Source: Xanthostigma xanthostigma (lineage: Eukaryota > Arthropoda > Insecta > Raphidioptera > Raphidiidae). From it: a stretch of DNA of 64,000 bases. The notes beneath the pieces were generated by a model. The model was not told where the DNA came from. It searched no databases and saw nothing but the letters and a program-made list of their open reading frames with translations. The stretch covers positions 52,599,901-52,663,900 of the forward strand of contig OY754465.1 in NCBI GenBank assembly GCA_963575645.1, given 5' to 3'. Of the stretch, positions 41,831 through 53,526 are shown piece by piece (position 1 is the stretch's first letter; every line of letters starts with the position of its first letter). The position numbers and the translations under genes are program-made.

Positions 41831-42963
41831 GTAGATATTTAACAAATTAACCCCTTCGGACCTGAATTTTATAGTAACACAAAATATTTTTTAGGGTGTT
41901 GGGATTATTTAGGGTGTAATTAAGTTATATTCAGTGAAAAAATAAATTTACCATTTACAAAATTTTGGGAAATTCTATTGAAATGAACAACAGGTCAAAA
42001 AAAAATGTATTTTTTGTATTGTATTGCTTTGTGTGAATCCATGACTGCGGTCAACACTTGACTCGATATTTCGAGCTGTACACATAGTATTTCTTTGTTT
42101 TGTTTAGGATGCCTACATCTCAGATAAATCCCAAGCACAATGAAATGTTTATATTTGATATTTAATTACGCTGACTTAAATTACATGCGTTAGAATAGTA
42201 AGTCCATTGAAATGACCGTCAGAATCGCAGGGGTTAAACCCGAAAAATTAAAAAAAATTGTTTACACAAAAAGTAGATATAGAGCAGTGTGCAAAAAAAT
42301 CTATTTTTACTAAAATTGCCGAACACTGCACTGTATTAAAGAAAAAACTCTCGGACACCCTGTGTATAACAAATTATGTTTTTCACGATCTTCAAAATTA
42401 GTTCTACTTTTCAACCAATTCACTAGTTTTGATGTTATTTTTCTACACTTGTGACATTTTTATTAATATTCTATCACACCAGGTAAAATAGATTGTCTTC
42501 AAGTGGGTTAAAAACAAAAATAAACGGAGAATTTTTATCACTACATTACTGAAATTGTTCAAATGGCTTTTCGCATCTGTGTTAATTTTCGACTAAAATT
42601 CAGTTTAGCGTCCAGAATCTGTCGCCAAATAAGAGTCAATAAAAAGCGCAAAATACCAAAGTTTTGAGGTCTAACCCAATTTAATTATTATCACATTTTA
42701 TGTACTTATAGGTATATTAAATTGGTGCCGACCTTAAAACTTTGTTTTTTCACGCTTTTCAGCGACCCTTAAATTTTTTTCTATTGACCTTTTTTTGAAG
42801 GAGATTATTTTTTTTTTTTGGAAAAGGTTTTAAATTTTAACATTTTAGTGTCTAATGAACCCGATTGATTTTTGTTAACTTTCTTCAACTCTATCGAATA
42901 ATAAAAGATTCATCGAAATCTGTTCACAGCCGGCGAAGATATTGACGGATAGACATGCAAATA
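41831..42963. other. Unassigned AT-rich DNA
   Basis: A loose inverted pair (ACCAAAGTTTTGAGGTC at 42657 and ACCTTAAAACTTTG at 42731) is the only structure noticed. Confidence 0.35.
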
Positions 42964-43625
42964 AAAAAAATTGGTTGTCTGTAAAGTCGGTTTACGGACG
43001 ATAGTTTTACGTGATAACGTATTCCGTAATACATAACCTAAACCTCCCAAAATTTGGTTTCAATCCGCTTATCCATGGTGTCGGAATGATAAGAAATGTC
43101 AAAAGTGACGTTTGCAACTGTCAAAGTATTATGTTCTAATAATAATTAGTTATTCCAATACTTAACTTAGAAGGCGTTGCATTTCACAAAATACTAATGT
43201 CAAAAAATTGAATTATACATTAGAAATGCAGCCGTTTTCATGTTAAGACAAGACATACGTTATCTTCTAATTTCTATGTACGGCAAACAAAGACGACCGA
43301 CCGCGTCGCGCCATGCATTAGACAACATTGCATTTATACAGCTATTTTTCTATATAAATTTGTATAAAAAAACTGTTTAGGCAAATTCTGTTATACGAAA
43401 TCTATGTAAAATGTTCTCCTCTTTCGTTTAAGACTGGTTTCAAACCGATCTGATTTCAATTGAGCGAGAAATTAGCAAAAAGCACGCACAGGGTCAGGCG
43501 GAACGTTACGCGTTACGAACGTTAGGATTGAGGAACGTTACACTTTTTCGTGCATGCAGCCGGTGTTTTATCAATTTATAAGATTAGTGATTCATCAATT
43601 TATAAGACGTTATCACGTCAAAAAT
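42964..43625 (-). mobile_element. GTGATAACG element (family J), copy 3, long form
   Basis: Inverse ends AAATTGGTTGTCTGTAAAGT and GACGTTATCACGTCAAAAA. At 662 bp it is more than twice the length of the other copies. The extra central part (43050-43480) is not seen elsewhere and may be the fuller ancestor. CACGCACAGGGTCAGGCGGA shows the same order as copy 2. No frame longer than background. Confidence 0.6.
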
Positions 43626-44163
43626 TAAATATAACCTCTCCTTTTCTTGAAGTCTGTTAAAAATATGGGGTACCTACCACTTAAAATAAGTTGTGTACGC
43701 CGAAAATCTAACTAATCTTTAACAAAAGAAAAATTATTTTTAAAAATGGCGATTTTATTAATTGCTATGGTAATCAAAAAGAGATAAATATCTACTTACT
43801 ACAAACAAATATCTGATGTACCTTGAAAAATTACATCCTTTATATTGTAATGAACTTCTTTAATTAACTTTACAATGTAAAACTTTGAAATATATTTTTA
43901 ACTTTGTTCAAAGTACAAAATGTTTCATTCCCATAAAAGTTCAATTATGTATACTCGAACAATTTCTAATTTTGTGTTCGAATTTTATACATTTTCCTGG
44001 AAGCAATAATTTTTATTTTAAAAGAGAGTGAGACTAGATTATAAACGTTTAACAACTGCTTTTCAAAACAACAAACATATTATCATTATAGACAAAATGA
44101 TAACTCAGCTACCGCGATAGGGTCCCGATATAGTTTGGTCAATGAGTGCTCATGAGGGGAATG
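43626..44163. other. Unassigned DNA
   Basis: AT-rich; nothing recognised. Confidence 0.35.
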
Positions 44164-45192
44164 TAGATGGAAAAGTCGAAAGCAGAACGTTTGACTTAGG
44201 AACTTTGTTTGGACTAGTTAGGAGATAAACATACTAAAAGTCCTTACCCCTCCGAGGTACGCCCGAAGGGGGGGAGCACAAAGAAGGTCCCGTTTTTTGG
44301 TTTTTTGCTTTCATCTCGAAAACGCTACGTCGTACGAAATTTTGTTGCAATACATATTGAAAGATGATAAAATTCTCTATAACTTTAGCTTTCACACTTT
44401 TTATCTATCTCCAATCTTTGCCTAGCTATGAGCTCCGAAAAATTAAGTATATGAAAAACTAGTTCAATGATGATTTTTGTTTTAAACAGTTTAGGTACTT
44501 AGTATACCATTAAATTGCAGTTTTATATATTTAAATTTACCTAAACATGCTGAAATCGAAAAGCCTGATTTTCGGGCGAGAATAGAGTAGTGTCGCGCAT
44601 ACAAAAGCTAATAAGCAAATAGGTGTTCTAGTCAGTCATTCGAAATAAATATGTTTTTCGGTAATAAATATCGATTATCGTTTGGTGATCTGGCAGGAAC
44701 TAGGGGTGCCTATCGATCGCGGGGCCCTGGGCACGTGCCCAGAGTTTCCAGTGGGAAAGAGGGCCCTGCGTGGAGGTACTCCCAGCTTATGTTATTTTTT
44801 AATAGTGTGTGGGTGTTTTTAATAGTGTGGATGAGCAATACGAAATGATTTTGACAAATTCGTATTGTTACAATGTGCTAAAGAGAATTTAACACATTTT
44901 TGAAAATTGACCATTTTTCGGAGCTCATAGCTAGGCAAAGATTGGAGATAGATAAAAAGTGTGAAAGCTAAAGTTGTAGAGAATTTTATCAGCTTTCATT
45001 ATGTATTACAACAAAATTTCGTACGACGTACCGTTTTCGAGATGAAAACAAAAAACCAAAAAACGGGACCTTCTTTGTGTTCCCCCCCTTCGGGCATACC
45101 TCGGAGGGGTAAGGACTTTTAGTATGTTTATCTCCTAACTAGTACAAACAAAGTTCCTAAGTCAAATGTTCTGCTTTCAACTTTTCCATCTA
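44164..45192. mobile_element. 1-kb element with about 290-bp inverted repeats
   Basis: TAGATGGAAAAGTCGAAAGC at the left is mirrored by TTTCAACTTTTCCATCTA at the right, and the arms match for about 290 bases (AAGGTCCCGTTTTTTGG, CTATCTCCAATCTTTGCC, ATGAGCTCCGAAAAA). The central 430 bases hold a GC-rich stretch with a perfect palindrome CTGGGCACGTGCCCAG. A 65-codon frame (44651-44848) there has no known domain. No clear target duplication was read. Confidence 0.7.
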
Positions 45193-45286
45193 GAAATTAT
45201 TCGTTGCTTAAGCTAATAATAATGATAATAATATGTACGACACGTAAAAGAAGAAAAAAGCAAATCATAGCGTAAAAGTGTATTTT

Positions 45287-45495
45287 TTGGAAGATCAAAG
45301 AATGAATCCTGGTGGCATAGGTTCAATGAACTAAGCAAATACTGAAGGTTTTTTTATTGCATTTTATGCCATCTTCGGAGAATCAATGCTGTCTATTTGC
45401 CGAAACGTCAGACAATAAAATGCAATAAAAAAACCTTCAGTATTTGCTTAGTTCATTGAACCTATGCCACCAGGAATCATCCTTTAATCTTCCAA
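45287..45495. mobile_element. Palindromic element, relative of 27028-27190
   Basis: TTGGAAGATCAAAG, CCTGGTGGCATAGGTTC, AATGAACTAAGCAAATAC at the left are mirrored at the right. Arms are about 80 bases and the loop of about 50 bases contains GCCGAAACGTC. The GTGGCATA-GG-TC word is shared with 27028-27190. Confidence 0.6.
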
Positions 45496-46352
45496 CATTT
45501 AAACAGGATCATCATCACTCTAAATTATTAGTTATTTTTCACAGTGTATTTTTTATTTCATATCAGTAATTAAGGTGTCGTATACTGACACCTTTTCGTC
45601 GACTCCCGTAGGTACAGGTCGTCGAAAACTGATTTAAAATAAAAAAAAAAAAAACAGTTTTACATATTTTTGATTTGTTTATTTTTTTCTCTTAGGTAGG
45701 TATTTGGGTTTTATTCTTTTAATAGGTATCTTTTTTTATATCTTCACCTAAATCAAAGAACACAATTATCATCTGACGTCATCAGCGTCTATAATGTATG
45801 TCTATCGAAAGCGAAAAAGCATTAAGTCTGACTAAAATTTTATTTTATTTCTTTTAAACGGAACTCATAGAACAAACATTAATTATAAACGATGCCTGGA
45901 GAAAAATAATGTACAAACAATTTTAATTAAACATTTCTGCGCAACAAAAAAAAATAGCAACGTAATATTAATTATTACAAAAAAAAACATTAAAAATGTA
46001 TTACGTAGTTTAAGGTCAGCACAGAGAATGATTTTTTTCTGAGTTACTGTTTTTTTTTGTAAATTCAAATGCAGTCTGACAATTCATTTTTGCTACAAAA
46101 AAATATAAGAACGGGACACAAAATCTTTTAGGTCGCAATAATTGTAAGATATTTTATTGTCCTCATCACCCTCATTTAAATATCTATTCCAATCTAATCT
46201 AACCTAGTACAGGACTAGCAATATAGAACGATGTTTATTGAATATCACAAAAAACTAACATGTTTTTTGTTTAACGTTATGAATTTAATAGTATATTAAA
46301 TCACAAGAGCGGATATGAAGAAAAATCGTATACACCACACGGGCTTTTTCGT
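45496..46352. other. Unassigned AT-rich DNA
   Basis: Long A and T runs; the minus frame 45883-46068 is low-complexity. Words of repeat W begin about 46330. Confidence 0.35.
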
Positions 46353-46508
46353 TAGCAGGAACGAAAGATTGACATTTACTCCCAGTGAGAACGGCGGAAG
46401 GAAAAAATTTCTCATGCGTATTTATAGTTTATACTCGTAACTAGGGTTACCGCTGTCATTTAATATAATAAATAGCAGGGAGTAAATGTCAAACTTTCGT
46501 CCCTGCTA
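46353..46508. mobile_element. Short MITE with 31-bp TIRs
   Basis: TAGCAGGAACGAAAG and ATTGACATTTACTCCC at the left are mirrored by GGGAGTAAATGTCAAAC and TTTCGTCCCTGCTA. Flanked by text of repeat W (CACCACACGGGC before, TTCAATCGAGGTATGAAG after), so it is inserted in a relative of W. Confidence 0.65.
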
Positions 46509-46606
46509 TAAGGGACGAAAGTACGTAGTTTCAATCGAGGTATGAAGAAAAATTAATTTATTCCCTAAAAATGGTCATACTTTGTAAACGTTTATCTAAA
46601 AACTTG

Positions 46607-46671
46607 ATGGCAGGAATCGAGCTCGGGACCTTGTCCTTACTAAGCTAAGGCCTTATCCACTACGCCCCGAA
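46607..46671 (-). pseudogene. tRNA-like sequence, degenerate
   Basis: On the minus strand GGCGTAGTGGATAAGGC is a tRNA D-arm (A box) and GGTCCCGAGCTCGATTCC a T-arm (B box), with a hairpin CCTTAGCTTAGTAAGG in the anticodon position. The acceptor stem is not convincing. Probably a SINE head. Confidence 0.4.
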
Positions 46672-47685
46672 ACACCGGCGACTGTGCTGCTGTTATCATG
46701 GTATGGTATAGAAGTATAGTACTTATTCTACGGTAATTTACTACACTCTACAGTAATTATAATATTGTTTTGTTTTTTAAACTATTAGCTATCTAAAATA
46801 AAAAAAAAAATATAAAAATTAAACTACTGAACACATTTCAGTGAATTTAAATAAGGTTCTAGTCTGACAATAAACAATGTGAATAAATTATAAACCACGA
46901 CGATCCGACCAAAATAACGATCTGTAAAGCTCGGACGTACGTAATTATAAACTCGAATCTCTTCTTTTTATAAAGCTACAATTTGAATGGATTTCGTAAG
47001 AAAATACCATATTTCGCGGAAATATTGTCAATTTTTTTCTAGCCAATTATACTGCGTAACAAGCCAAGATTTTTATCTTCTTTATCAAAAAATAGTGACT
47101 AGCAAATCAATAATCAATTTGGAGCCGAAGTCATACTTTATTTGTAATCTCAGAGCGTTCCGACAGCCTTAATCTTCTTCTACGAACAAAACTCAGCTCT
47201 GAAGCGCAAAGTGATAATAGAGCACACACTGTTAATGTAGCGGTATGTGCAATTATATAACACTAGTGATAGAAAACGAACGGTTTACAATATTTGACGG
47301 ATTAGCGAGCGGGCAATTAAAGAGAGTGTATACTGTAATTGTTGAAACGTCAGAATGGCCGAATGCTTGCGCAGTTCTAGGCAAACGTATTACATGATTA
47401 ATGAGTCAAGATCAAACTAATGTCATCCAGGAAGATTACCGACTCTGACATCAACTTGCATTATCATCATTATACAGTTGGACAGCGTGAGAATCCCTAT
47501 TCGATTCGCAGCTGTCCTTGCTAGGATCGATTTGCATATCAACTCAGTAATGAATTTAAATATTATTCAACATTTTTAATACAAATTATATGCACACACC
47601 TAGAGGCATCGAAATATGTATTATTTATTGAATATATTGAACATAATTAGTTGTTATTACGAAGTTATAAGGTGGAAAATTATTG
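46672..47685. other. Unassigned DNA
   Basis: No gene or element border recognised; the 61-codon frame at 46987-47172 has no motif. Confidence 0.35.
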
Positions 47686-48037
47686 TTTACATACAGTGCC
47701 GGATTAAGACTCCTTGATGCCCTAAGCATTTCTTGCCCCATCTCTAATATGTTCAATTTATAAAAAAAAATTCAAATTGATAGAAAAAAGTTAAAAAGCA
47801 TAGATTTTTAGGAAAAAAAATTGGATATTACAATCAATGCTCTGATTGAAAATTTGGCTGTCTATAAAATCAGACCTTAGGCATTTTTATACAATTAATA
47901 GGAAAAAGTATCAAAATTTTAAAATTAGAAAAATTGAACCCTTAATTCAAATCTTTGATTAACGTCTGATTAGAACTCTTCAATAAATAAAATTATCGAC
48001 CAATTTTTCAGACAATATATTAACAAAATATAATTAA

Positions 48038-48075
48038 TACATTAACGTTTCGATCCCGATTTGGATTTTCTTCAG
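48038..48075 (-). ncRNA. Hammerhead-like motif, left arm
   Basis: Mirror of 48319-48356 with one base difference in the stem II partner. Confidence 0.4.
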
Positions 48076-48318
48076 AATGGATCTAAAAATATAAAAAATA
48101 ATTAATAATTATTTAGTTTCTATTTATTTTTAACGGAATTCGTGAGATTTTTTTAATATTGAAATATTGAAAAAATAATAACAAACAATTTTTTATTATG
48201 TTTCATTGTTTGTTATTATTTTTTCAATATTTCAATATTAAAAAAATCTCACGAGTTCCGTTAAAAATAAATAGAAACTAAATAATTATTAATTATTTTT
48301 TATATTTTTAGATCCATT

Positions 48319-48356
48319 CTGAAGAAGATCCAAATCGGGATCGAAACGTTAATGTA
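48319..48356 (+). ncRNA. Hammerhead-like motif, right arm (best stem II)
   Basis: CTGAAGA (48319-48325), one A, GATCC, loop AAATCG, GGATC, GAAA (48343-48346), then CG-TTAA-TG and GTA. The 5-bp stem II is perfect here. Hammerhead motifs are known from PLE terminal repeats; the extra A before stem II and poor stem I are reservations. Confidence 0.45.
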
Positions 48357-48497
48357 TTAATTATATTTTGTTAATATATTGTCTGAAAAATTGGTCGATA
48401 ATTTTATTTATTGATGAACCCTTGAGAAATAATGTTTTTTCTTTTTCATTTTCAAAAATAAATTGCTATTTATTTTTAACTTTTGTACTTCTAAAGA

Positions 48498-48646
48498 CAT
48501 AAATAAAAAAATAAAGAGTAGTTACTTCTTCCCACAACAGTATTATTAGCGGGTGTACATTTCGGGAGCTATGCTCTCATCTTCAGCAAACACTAAACTT
48601 AGTTTATTGTGATGTTTAAGTAACTATTCTTTATTTTTTATTTATG
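48498..48646. mobile_element. Palindromic element with hammerhead-like loop
   Basis: CATAAATAAAAAAATAAAG and AGTAGTTACTT at the left are mirrored by AAGTAACTATT and CTTTATTTTTTATTTATG. The loop holds, on the minus strand (48561-48586), CTGAAGA, T, GAGAGC, ATA, GCTCCC, GAAA: the same box order with a different stem. Confidence 0.55.
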
Positions 48647-48928
48647 TTTCAACCACAGTGTTCTTTATATTTTTATTCTAAAGACATGATAGATCAAATT
48701 TTTAAGAACATGACAAAAAGACAAAAAAAAATGTTGACACGGTTTAGTGAGGTACTTTTCTTTTCTGAGTGGTGCTTCTTGGTGCCCCCTACGACGTGTT
48801 GCCCTAAGAAACTGCTTAATTTGCTTGTAGGTTAATCCGGCACTGTTTACATAAAATAAAAAGTAAATAGTTTATTCATCTGGCGGCCCGGTTCGGCTTC
48901 GCCCTTGATTGCCACTAAATTTTTATTA

Positions 48929-49410
48929 CAGGAAATTTCTTTTTTTAACAGCGTGTAGAAATCAAATAGACGAACAAATATTTCAAGTAACTTTTTTATC
49001 AAAACTCAAAAATAAAAGAGGAACGAGCTTTCAAAGTTTTATTAAATTCTATCTAATTTTGAGGTCGGTCCTGGCGTTATATTATGTCACTATGGAAATA
49101 TGTTATGTCATTGTCAAGTATTCGGAGAAATTGTTCGAAGTTGTCCCCGTTTTGTTGAAGATGTGTGCGTCGTAGCCGCATACTTGTAGTAGCGATAAAG
49201 GCCTTCCGCGAATTATTTGGGATGCATTTCCGATTCGTACTATAATTTCTTCGCTTGTGTTAACCGAGCTTTTGAATTAATTAAATAAAATTTAATTAAA
49301 TTTTGAAAAGCTTTTTCTCTCTTATTTTTGAGTTTTGATAAAAAAAATGCTTAAAATATTTGTTCGTCTATTTGATTTCTACACGCTGTTAAAAAAGAAG
49401 AATTATCCTG
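48929..49410 (-). mobile_element. mariner-type deletion derivative (family C), copy 2
   Basis: Inverse orientation of 34602-35111. TIR words AACAGCGTGTAGAAATC and ATTTGATTTCTACACGC pair; ends CAGGAAAT and ATTATCCTG adjoin TA. The transposase C-terminal piece (PxNxxEEI...RIGNASQII) is on the minus strand at about 49150-49270 with frameshifts. It provides the empty site for the Helitron inserted in copy 3 (GAATTAATTAAATAAAA at 49275-49291). Confidence 0.7.
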
Positions 49411-50395
49411 TATATAATGATTTTTTCTGACAAACATATGTTTTATCTTAAAACAAGACATTTTTCAACCTAGTCAGTAATGTATCAGTCAAATTTATTT
49501 GATAGAACAAATCAACATTCTTTTATTTAAGTAAGTGCGACCATAAAAATGCTCAGTTGCATACAAATTTTATATCGGCTGTAAAACATCAAATAGAACT
49601 CGTGTCAACGCCAACATGGCCGCTAAAGCTGCTCGATGTTTTCTTTCATCGAGAATTATGAACGATATTTTTCATGTCTCGAAAGTTGTTTGTCATCTAA
49701 AAGATATGAACGGGATTTCAAATGTCACTTGCAGTTTTCTTAACGCGGTTCGAACGCCAAATACTCTTCACTGTCCTCTATTCAGCCGACTTCAGATTCT
49801 TGAAAAAAATCATTCAAAACAAACTTTGTATATAGAATGTTTTAAATTCACTGCGTATTTTCCTCGTCGACATGCATAACGCTTATTTTACCATTCCAAC
49901 ACCACAAAATAGTCAACAGTCGAACAAATTTATGTTTGGGGCCTCTTCCGGCGGGGGGAGCGAGGCATTTTGCAACCCTATTGTTACGTCACTGTTTAAA
50001 AGTAGTCTTGATTCCGTACCAGATATCGAGCATATAACTTTTTTATTACTCATGCGGGAAAAGTGGTATCTTTACGCATGCTGTTACGGTTGAAAAGCAG
50101 CTATTTTCATTTGCGAGCGGAAACCTTATTTGTCGCACTGAAATTATTGTTTGCCGCACGCAAATTCAGAGAAGAAAACAAAATAATAACGGTGTTAATG
50201 TCAACGATACAAACTGTCATTTGAAGCAGATTTGAGGTTAAAATTATCGATTCTGGACTTTTATTCTTGACAATTTTAACAATTTTAACTGAATTTTCAA
50301 CTTTTTAATGATTTTAATTTTTATTACTTCTAATTTTTTATTTTAATTCGTAATAAAATTTTAATTTTAATTTAATTTAATTATAATAAAAAATA
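49411..50395. other. Unassigned DNA
   Basis: An 87-codon frame (49616-49879) and an overlapping 73-codon frame have no recognisable domain. No gene is called. Confidence 0.35.
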
Positions 50396-50446
50396 GTATG
50401 TGCAACTCGTGCGGCATTGTCGCACTAGTTGCACAATATACTATTG
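50396..50446. repeat. Hairpin related to family V
   Basis: AGTATGTGCAACTCGTGCGGC and GTCGCACTAGTTGCACAATATACT share their ends with 28587-28717 and form an imperfect hairpin with a short loop. Confidence 0.5.
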
Positions 50447-50778
50447 TAATGGACAGGGAGTATTTCGAAAACATTGTATAAAAAATCTCCGATATTATTC
50501 ATATTATTTTAATATCAACACGTCAACGATTAAAATTTTAATGAAATCCTGAGGACATTTTGAAGGCAAATAGTGATGGACTGGCAGTGCCAATATTGAC
50601 AAAAACTATCGATCGTGCGAGGGCTCCGGGCAGTAAATATTTCGAAAATGAATTCGCTGCGTTTTTATTCGATATATACGCAGTACTATAAAACATTTAG
50701 TATAAATAAAACTGTCCCATTTATAAAACTTTTTATTACAAAAGCTAACGTTTATGGAATATGTAGGATTTGTGCCTT
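50447..50778. other. Unassigned DNA
   Basis: AT-rich; no feature recognised. Confidence 0.35.
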
Positions 50779-51505
50779 AAGGTCGCTGCACACGAGGCTA
50801 GTTTTGCCGCCAGAAACACTGCTGTCTGCCGTGCGGGTTGCGAAGATGGAAATGACGTCACTGCGGACTCGCCTGCGAGCTCACAAGATAGATTTTAAAA
50901 TTACGTCACAGCGTATGTTCTGTTCAGAGACAATCATAGCATATTTAAGACCCTTTATATTGCTATCAAAGATCGGAAGAAAGATTTAAACACTACGGAG
51001 CTGGCAAATTCATTACGTCTGTCTCACTTATTATACTCTGAGTCTCCTGCGCATGTCCATGAATGGATGCGCGTCAGTTGCAGCGTCAGTTTGCACATGG
51101 AACTAAGCTGCTCTATTCCACTTACTAATTGCCCCACCACAGACGCGACACTTGCGCAGAACGGGTCAAGTAAAAAGAAAGAGATAGAAAACAGTCATTT
51201 TCTGTCTCACTTCATGGGCCACGCTTCTACTTGCGGCCACTGGCAATATATATGTCGCCGGGATATTGTCAAATCCGTGAAATTACAATATCACGATTGA
51301 CAAAGATTCGTGATATTATAATTTCACTAAGTGAAATTATAATATCACGGGTTTGACAAGATCCCGGCGACATATATATATGGAGACAATAAACGTTCAA
51401 TTTCAAGCTTCAATAGATGCATCGTGTGAAGCCAACACATAACAGCCATCACAAAAACCGACGCTTAAAAACTAGCAAGGAATCCAGTGTGCAGCGGCCT
51501 TTAGT
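50779..51505. mobile_element. MITE with CGCTGCACAC termini, interrupted
   Basis: AAGGTCGCTGCACACGAGGC at the left and AGTGTGCAGCGGCCTTT at the right are inverted repeats; a further end of this type at about 11707-11727 abuts TTAA. The middle holds a nested palindrome (51254-51371). The frames 50615-50989 and 51067-51300 cross these structures and are not genes. Confidence 0.55.
51254..51371. mobile_element. Near-perfect short palindrome nested in the MITE
   Basis: GTCGCCGGGAT at the left is mirrored by ATCCCGGCGAC, flanked by TATATAT on both sides. Inner arms TTGTCAAA-CCGTGA and GTGATATTATAATTTCAC pair repeatedly, so several alternative hairpins form. Confidence 0.7.
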
Positions 51506-52232
51506 TACCTAATGGTCAAATAATAAATGAAATAAATCACATAAAAAACAGTCAGTATGCATGGTTAAAGGTATTTTAATAAAATATAATATTTTATCGC
51601 AAAATGAAAATCGCAAGAAGGAAAAAAACGAAGATAAACTGATATTCGACATTAAACCGACTGAAAGCTTTTTTTTTTCTTCTTTCGTTTTATGTTTATT
51701 TCTATTACGATTTTCTACGCCAGGTCTACGTTTATATTTTTTTGGTTATTCCTTCTTAATAAAGACGCAAAAAACATTCAGTAAATGAAAGTATGTTTTC
51801 TGAATAAACATACAGTTTGATTCGGCAATAAAAATAGGTAAACAGTTTTTTTTAAGTTAAACGTTTTTTTTTGCATTGTCGATGATGTAGGTACTTAAAG
51901 CTACAAAATTATTATGGGTCAAAAATCTGGGGTATTATTAACATCGAAGAATACACTCGAAACAAGAAACAGTAAAAATATTAGTAAAATGCAGCATTTT
52001 CATTCTGAGTGAACAATCAACTTAAAATAAAAAAAGACCTATTTTTCTAAAAATTTCAAAATATAATCAGATATACCAAAACGTCTTGTTTTATTTTCGT
52101 AAATATATAATATATAAATTTGACTTCTATTTGCAATAAAAGGGCACAGAAAAAGGTTTTAAAACAACGGAAAGTAGGTACCTCGCAATCAATAAACTTC
52201 ATGCCTAAATAATATATTATCATCACTACATA
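51506..52232. other. Unassigned AT-rich DNA
   Basis: No gene; the 75-codon frame at 51561-51788 is lysine/phenylalanine-rich and without motif. Confidence 0.35.
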
Positions 52233-52689
52233 TTACCTATATAACAAATCCCCCCCGCCGCATCTGTCTGTCTGCCTGAACGCGATAAATTCAAAAACTA
52301 CCAAACGGATTTTCAAGCGCTTTTCACCAATGGACGGAGTGATTCAAGAAAAAGATTTATGTGTGTATTTTATTAATGTTTTGTGTAAATTGGTTGAACT
52401 ATGACGATGATTGTTGAAAATGTCGGAAAAAATCAAGCCGACTGAAAGCTTTCATCGAAAACGCTGGCTGATCCCTTTGAAATATAATAAAACAATGTAT
52501 GGTGAAATTGTTCCTCTTTTATAGGTCTACAGAAAAGTCCGCGATGACAAATCTCTATCTTTTGAGGATAACTTACTTAACCGATTTTAATGTTAAGCGC
52601 TTTTCGTGGATATAAATTTTGCAACGTAAGTTAAGACGGAAAAACGGTGGCAACCTACAAATTCGAGCGAATCCGGACCGGGCCGCTAG
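52233..52689 (+). mobile_element. Helitron-like element (family 2, copy 2)
   Basis: CCGCATCTGTCTGTCTGCC, ACGCGATAAATTCAAAAAC, ACTACCAAACGGATTTTC near the start match 5730-5800 and 62180-62250. It ends GACCGGGCCGCTAG before a T. The 5' end is degraded. The interior differs from the other two copies. Confidence 0.6.
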
Positions 52690-53122
52690 TTTATTTTGTA
52701 TTAATAAAGGCCACCGCTCGCGCTGTCATATCACTCATTTTGCGTCAAATAAAAAATATTAAATTCCATTCGATCAAATAGCTTACTTTGTCAAAATGTG
52801 TTTATAGCATGTACCTAAACAAAAGAAAAATTACGCATATAAATAGGTAGAACAATTTAACTCGTTCAAACCGAATTTCATTGTACACACTTAACTTTGG
52901 GGTTTGTCACGCAAAAAACAAATTACACCGTTTTACATTGATTTTTATGATAATTTTATGTTTCTGCAAAACGGTAGGTACCCACGTTCTGTTCTTACAA
53001 ACAGTGCCAGGAAAAAAAATGAACTGTTAGATCCAGGTAATAATTAAATTATAAATTAGACTGTACCCAAATTTATCATCGTTTTTTCGTCGACTTATGT
53101 TATATTAAAAGTAAAAAATAAT
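52690..53122. other. Unassigned DNA
   Basis: Nothing recognised. Confidence 0.35.
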
Positions 53123-53526
53123 TTTTCTTCATACCTCGATCGAAAGTACATACTTTCGGCGTCAATTTTAAGGTCCTGGTGGGATTACACGCACTGATGC
53201 GGGAAGTACGTACGTTCGGGCGGCAGTAAAGAAAAAACAACCTATCAACTGTTGTTTAGATGTCGTTTCCATAGCAACCCTATTACATTTTAGCTAATAG
53301 TCGCATATAACCTCAAAGCTGCTTGCTTGGAATTTATCTGTTTTTATGTAATAAGTATAAATTAATTAATGTACGTAATAAGCGTAGTTACGACCGAGGT
53401 ATGAGAAAAGATAGATATTATATACCACACTGGTCGAAAGTTTGATACCTTGCACTGCGCGTCATGATGCCCGAGGCACGCAGTGCAAGAATATAAAACT
53501 TTCGGCCCTTGTGGTGTAATATACTG
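53123..53526 (-). repeat. Interspersed repeat W, copy 2
   Basis: Inverse of 29561-30010: TCATACCTCGATCGAAAGTA, GGTGGGATTACACGCA, GATGTCGTTTCCATAGCAAC, GCGTAGTTACGACCGAGGTA, CTTGTGGTGTAATATACT. It carries an internal palindromic pair (CTTGCACTGCGCGTCATGATG and inverse). Confidence 0.65.

Larger units (their letters stand above)
47944..48415. mobile_element. Palindromic Penelope-like copy, TSD GAACCCTT, two hammerhead-like motifs
   Basis: GAACCCTT at 47936-47943 and 48416-48423. The terminal repeat is present in both directions around a centre near 48198, with arms of about 200 bases almost identical in sequence. Motifs lie at 48038-48075 (minus) and 48319-48356 (plus). The left arm extends further (TTGATTAACGTCTGATTAG), mirror image of the copy at 25780-26219 where the right arm is the longer. 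Confidence 0.85.
47694..48845. mobile_element. Non-autonomous hAT element, TSD TTTACATA, carrying two nested insertions
   Basis: CAGTGCCGGATTAAG at the left is mirrored by GTTAATCCGGCACTG at the right, flanked by TTTACATA (47686-47693, 48846-48853). Subterminal GATGCCCTAAGCA and TTGCCCTAAGAAACTGCTTA are typical of this hAT group. A palindromic PLE (47944-48415) and another palindrome (48498-48646) sit inside, so this hAT is older than both. Own sequence is only about 500 bases, without transposase. Confidence 0.85.

Noticed and set aside
45287-45495. Third palindrome considered as a hammerhead carrier
   Set aside because: GAAACGTC is present, but no CTGANGA box stands at the right distance on the same strand.
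50615-50989. 124-codon open frame
   Set aside because: Runs into the MITE at 50779-51505; no recognisable protein feature.
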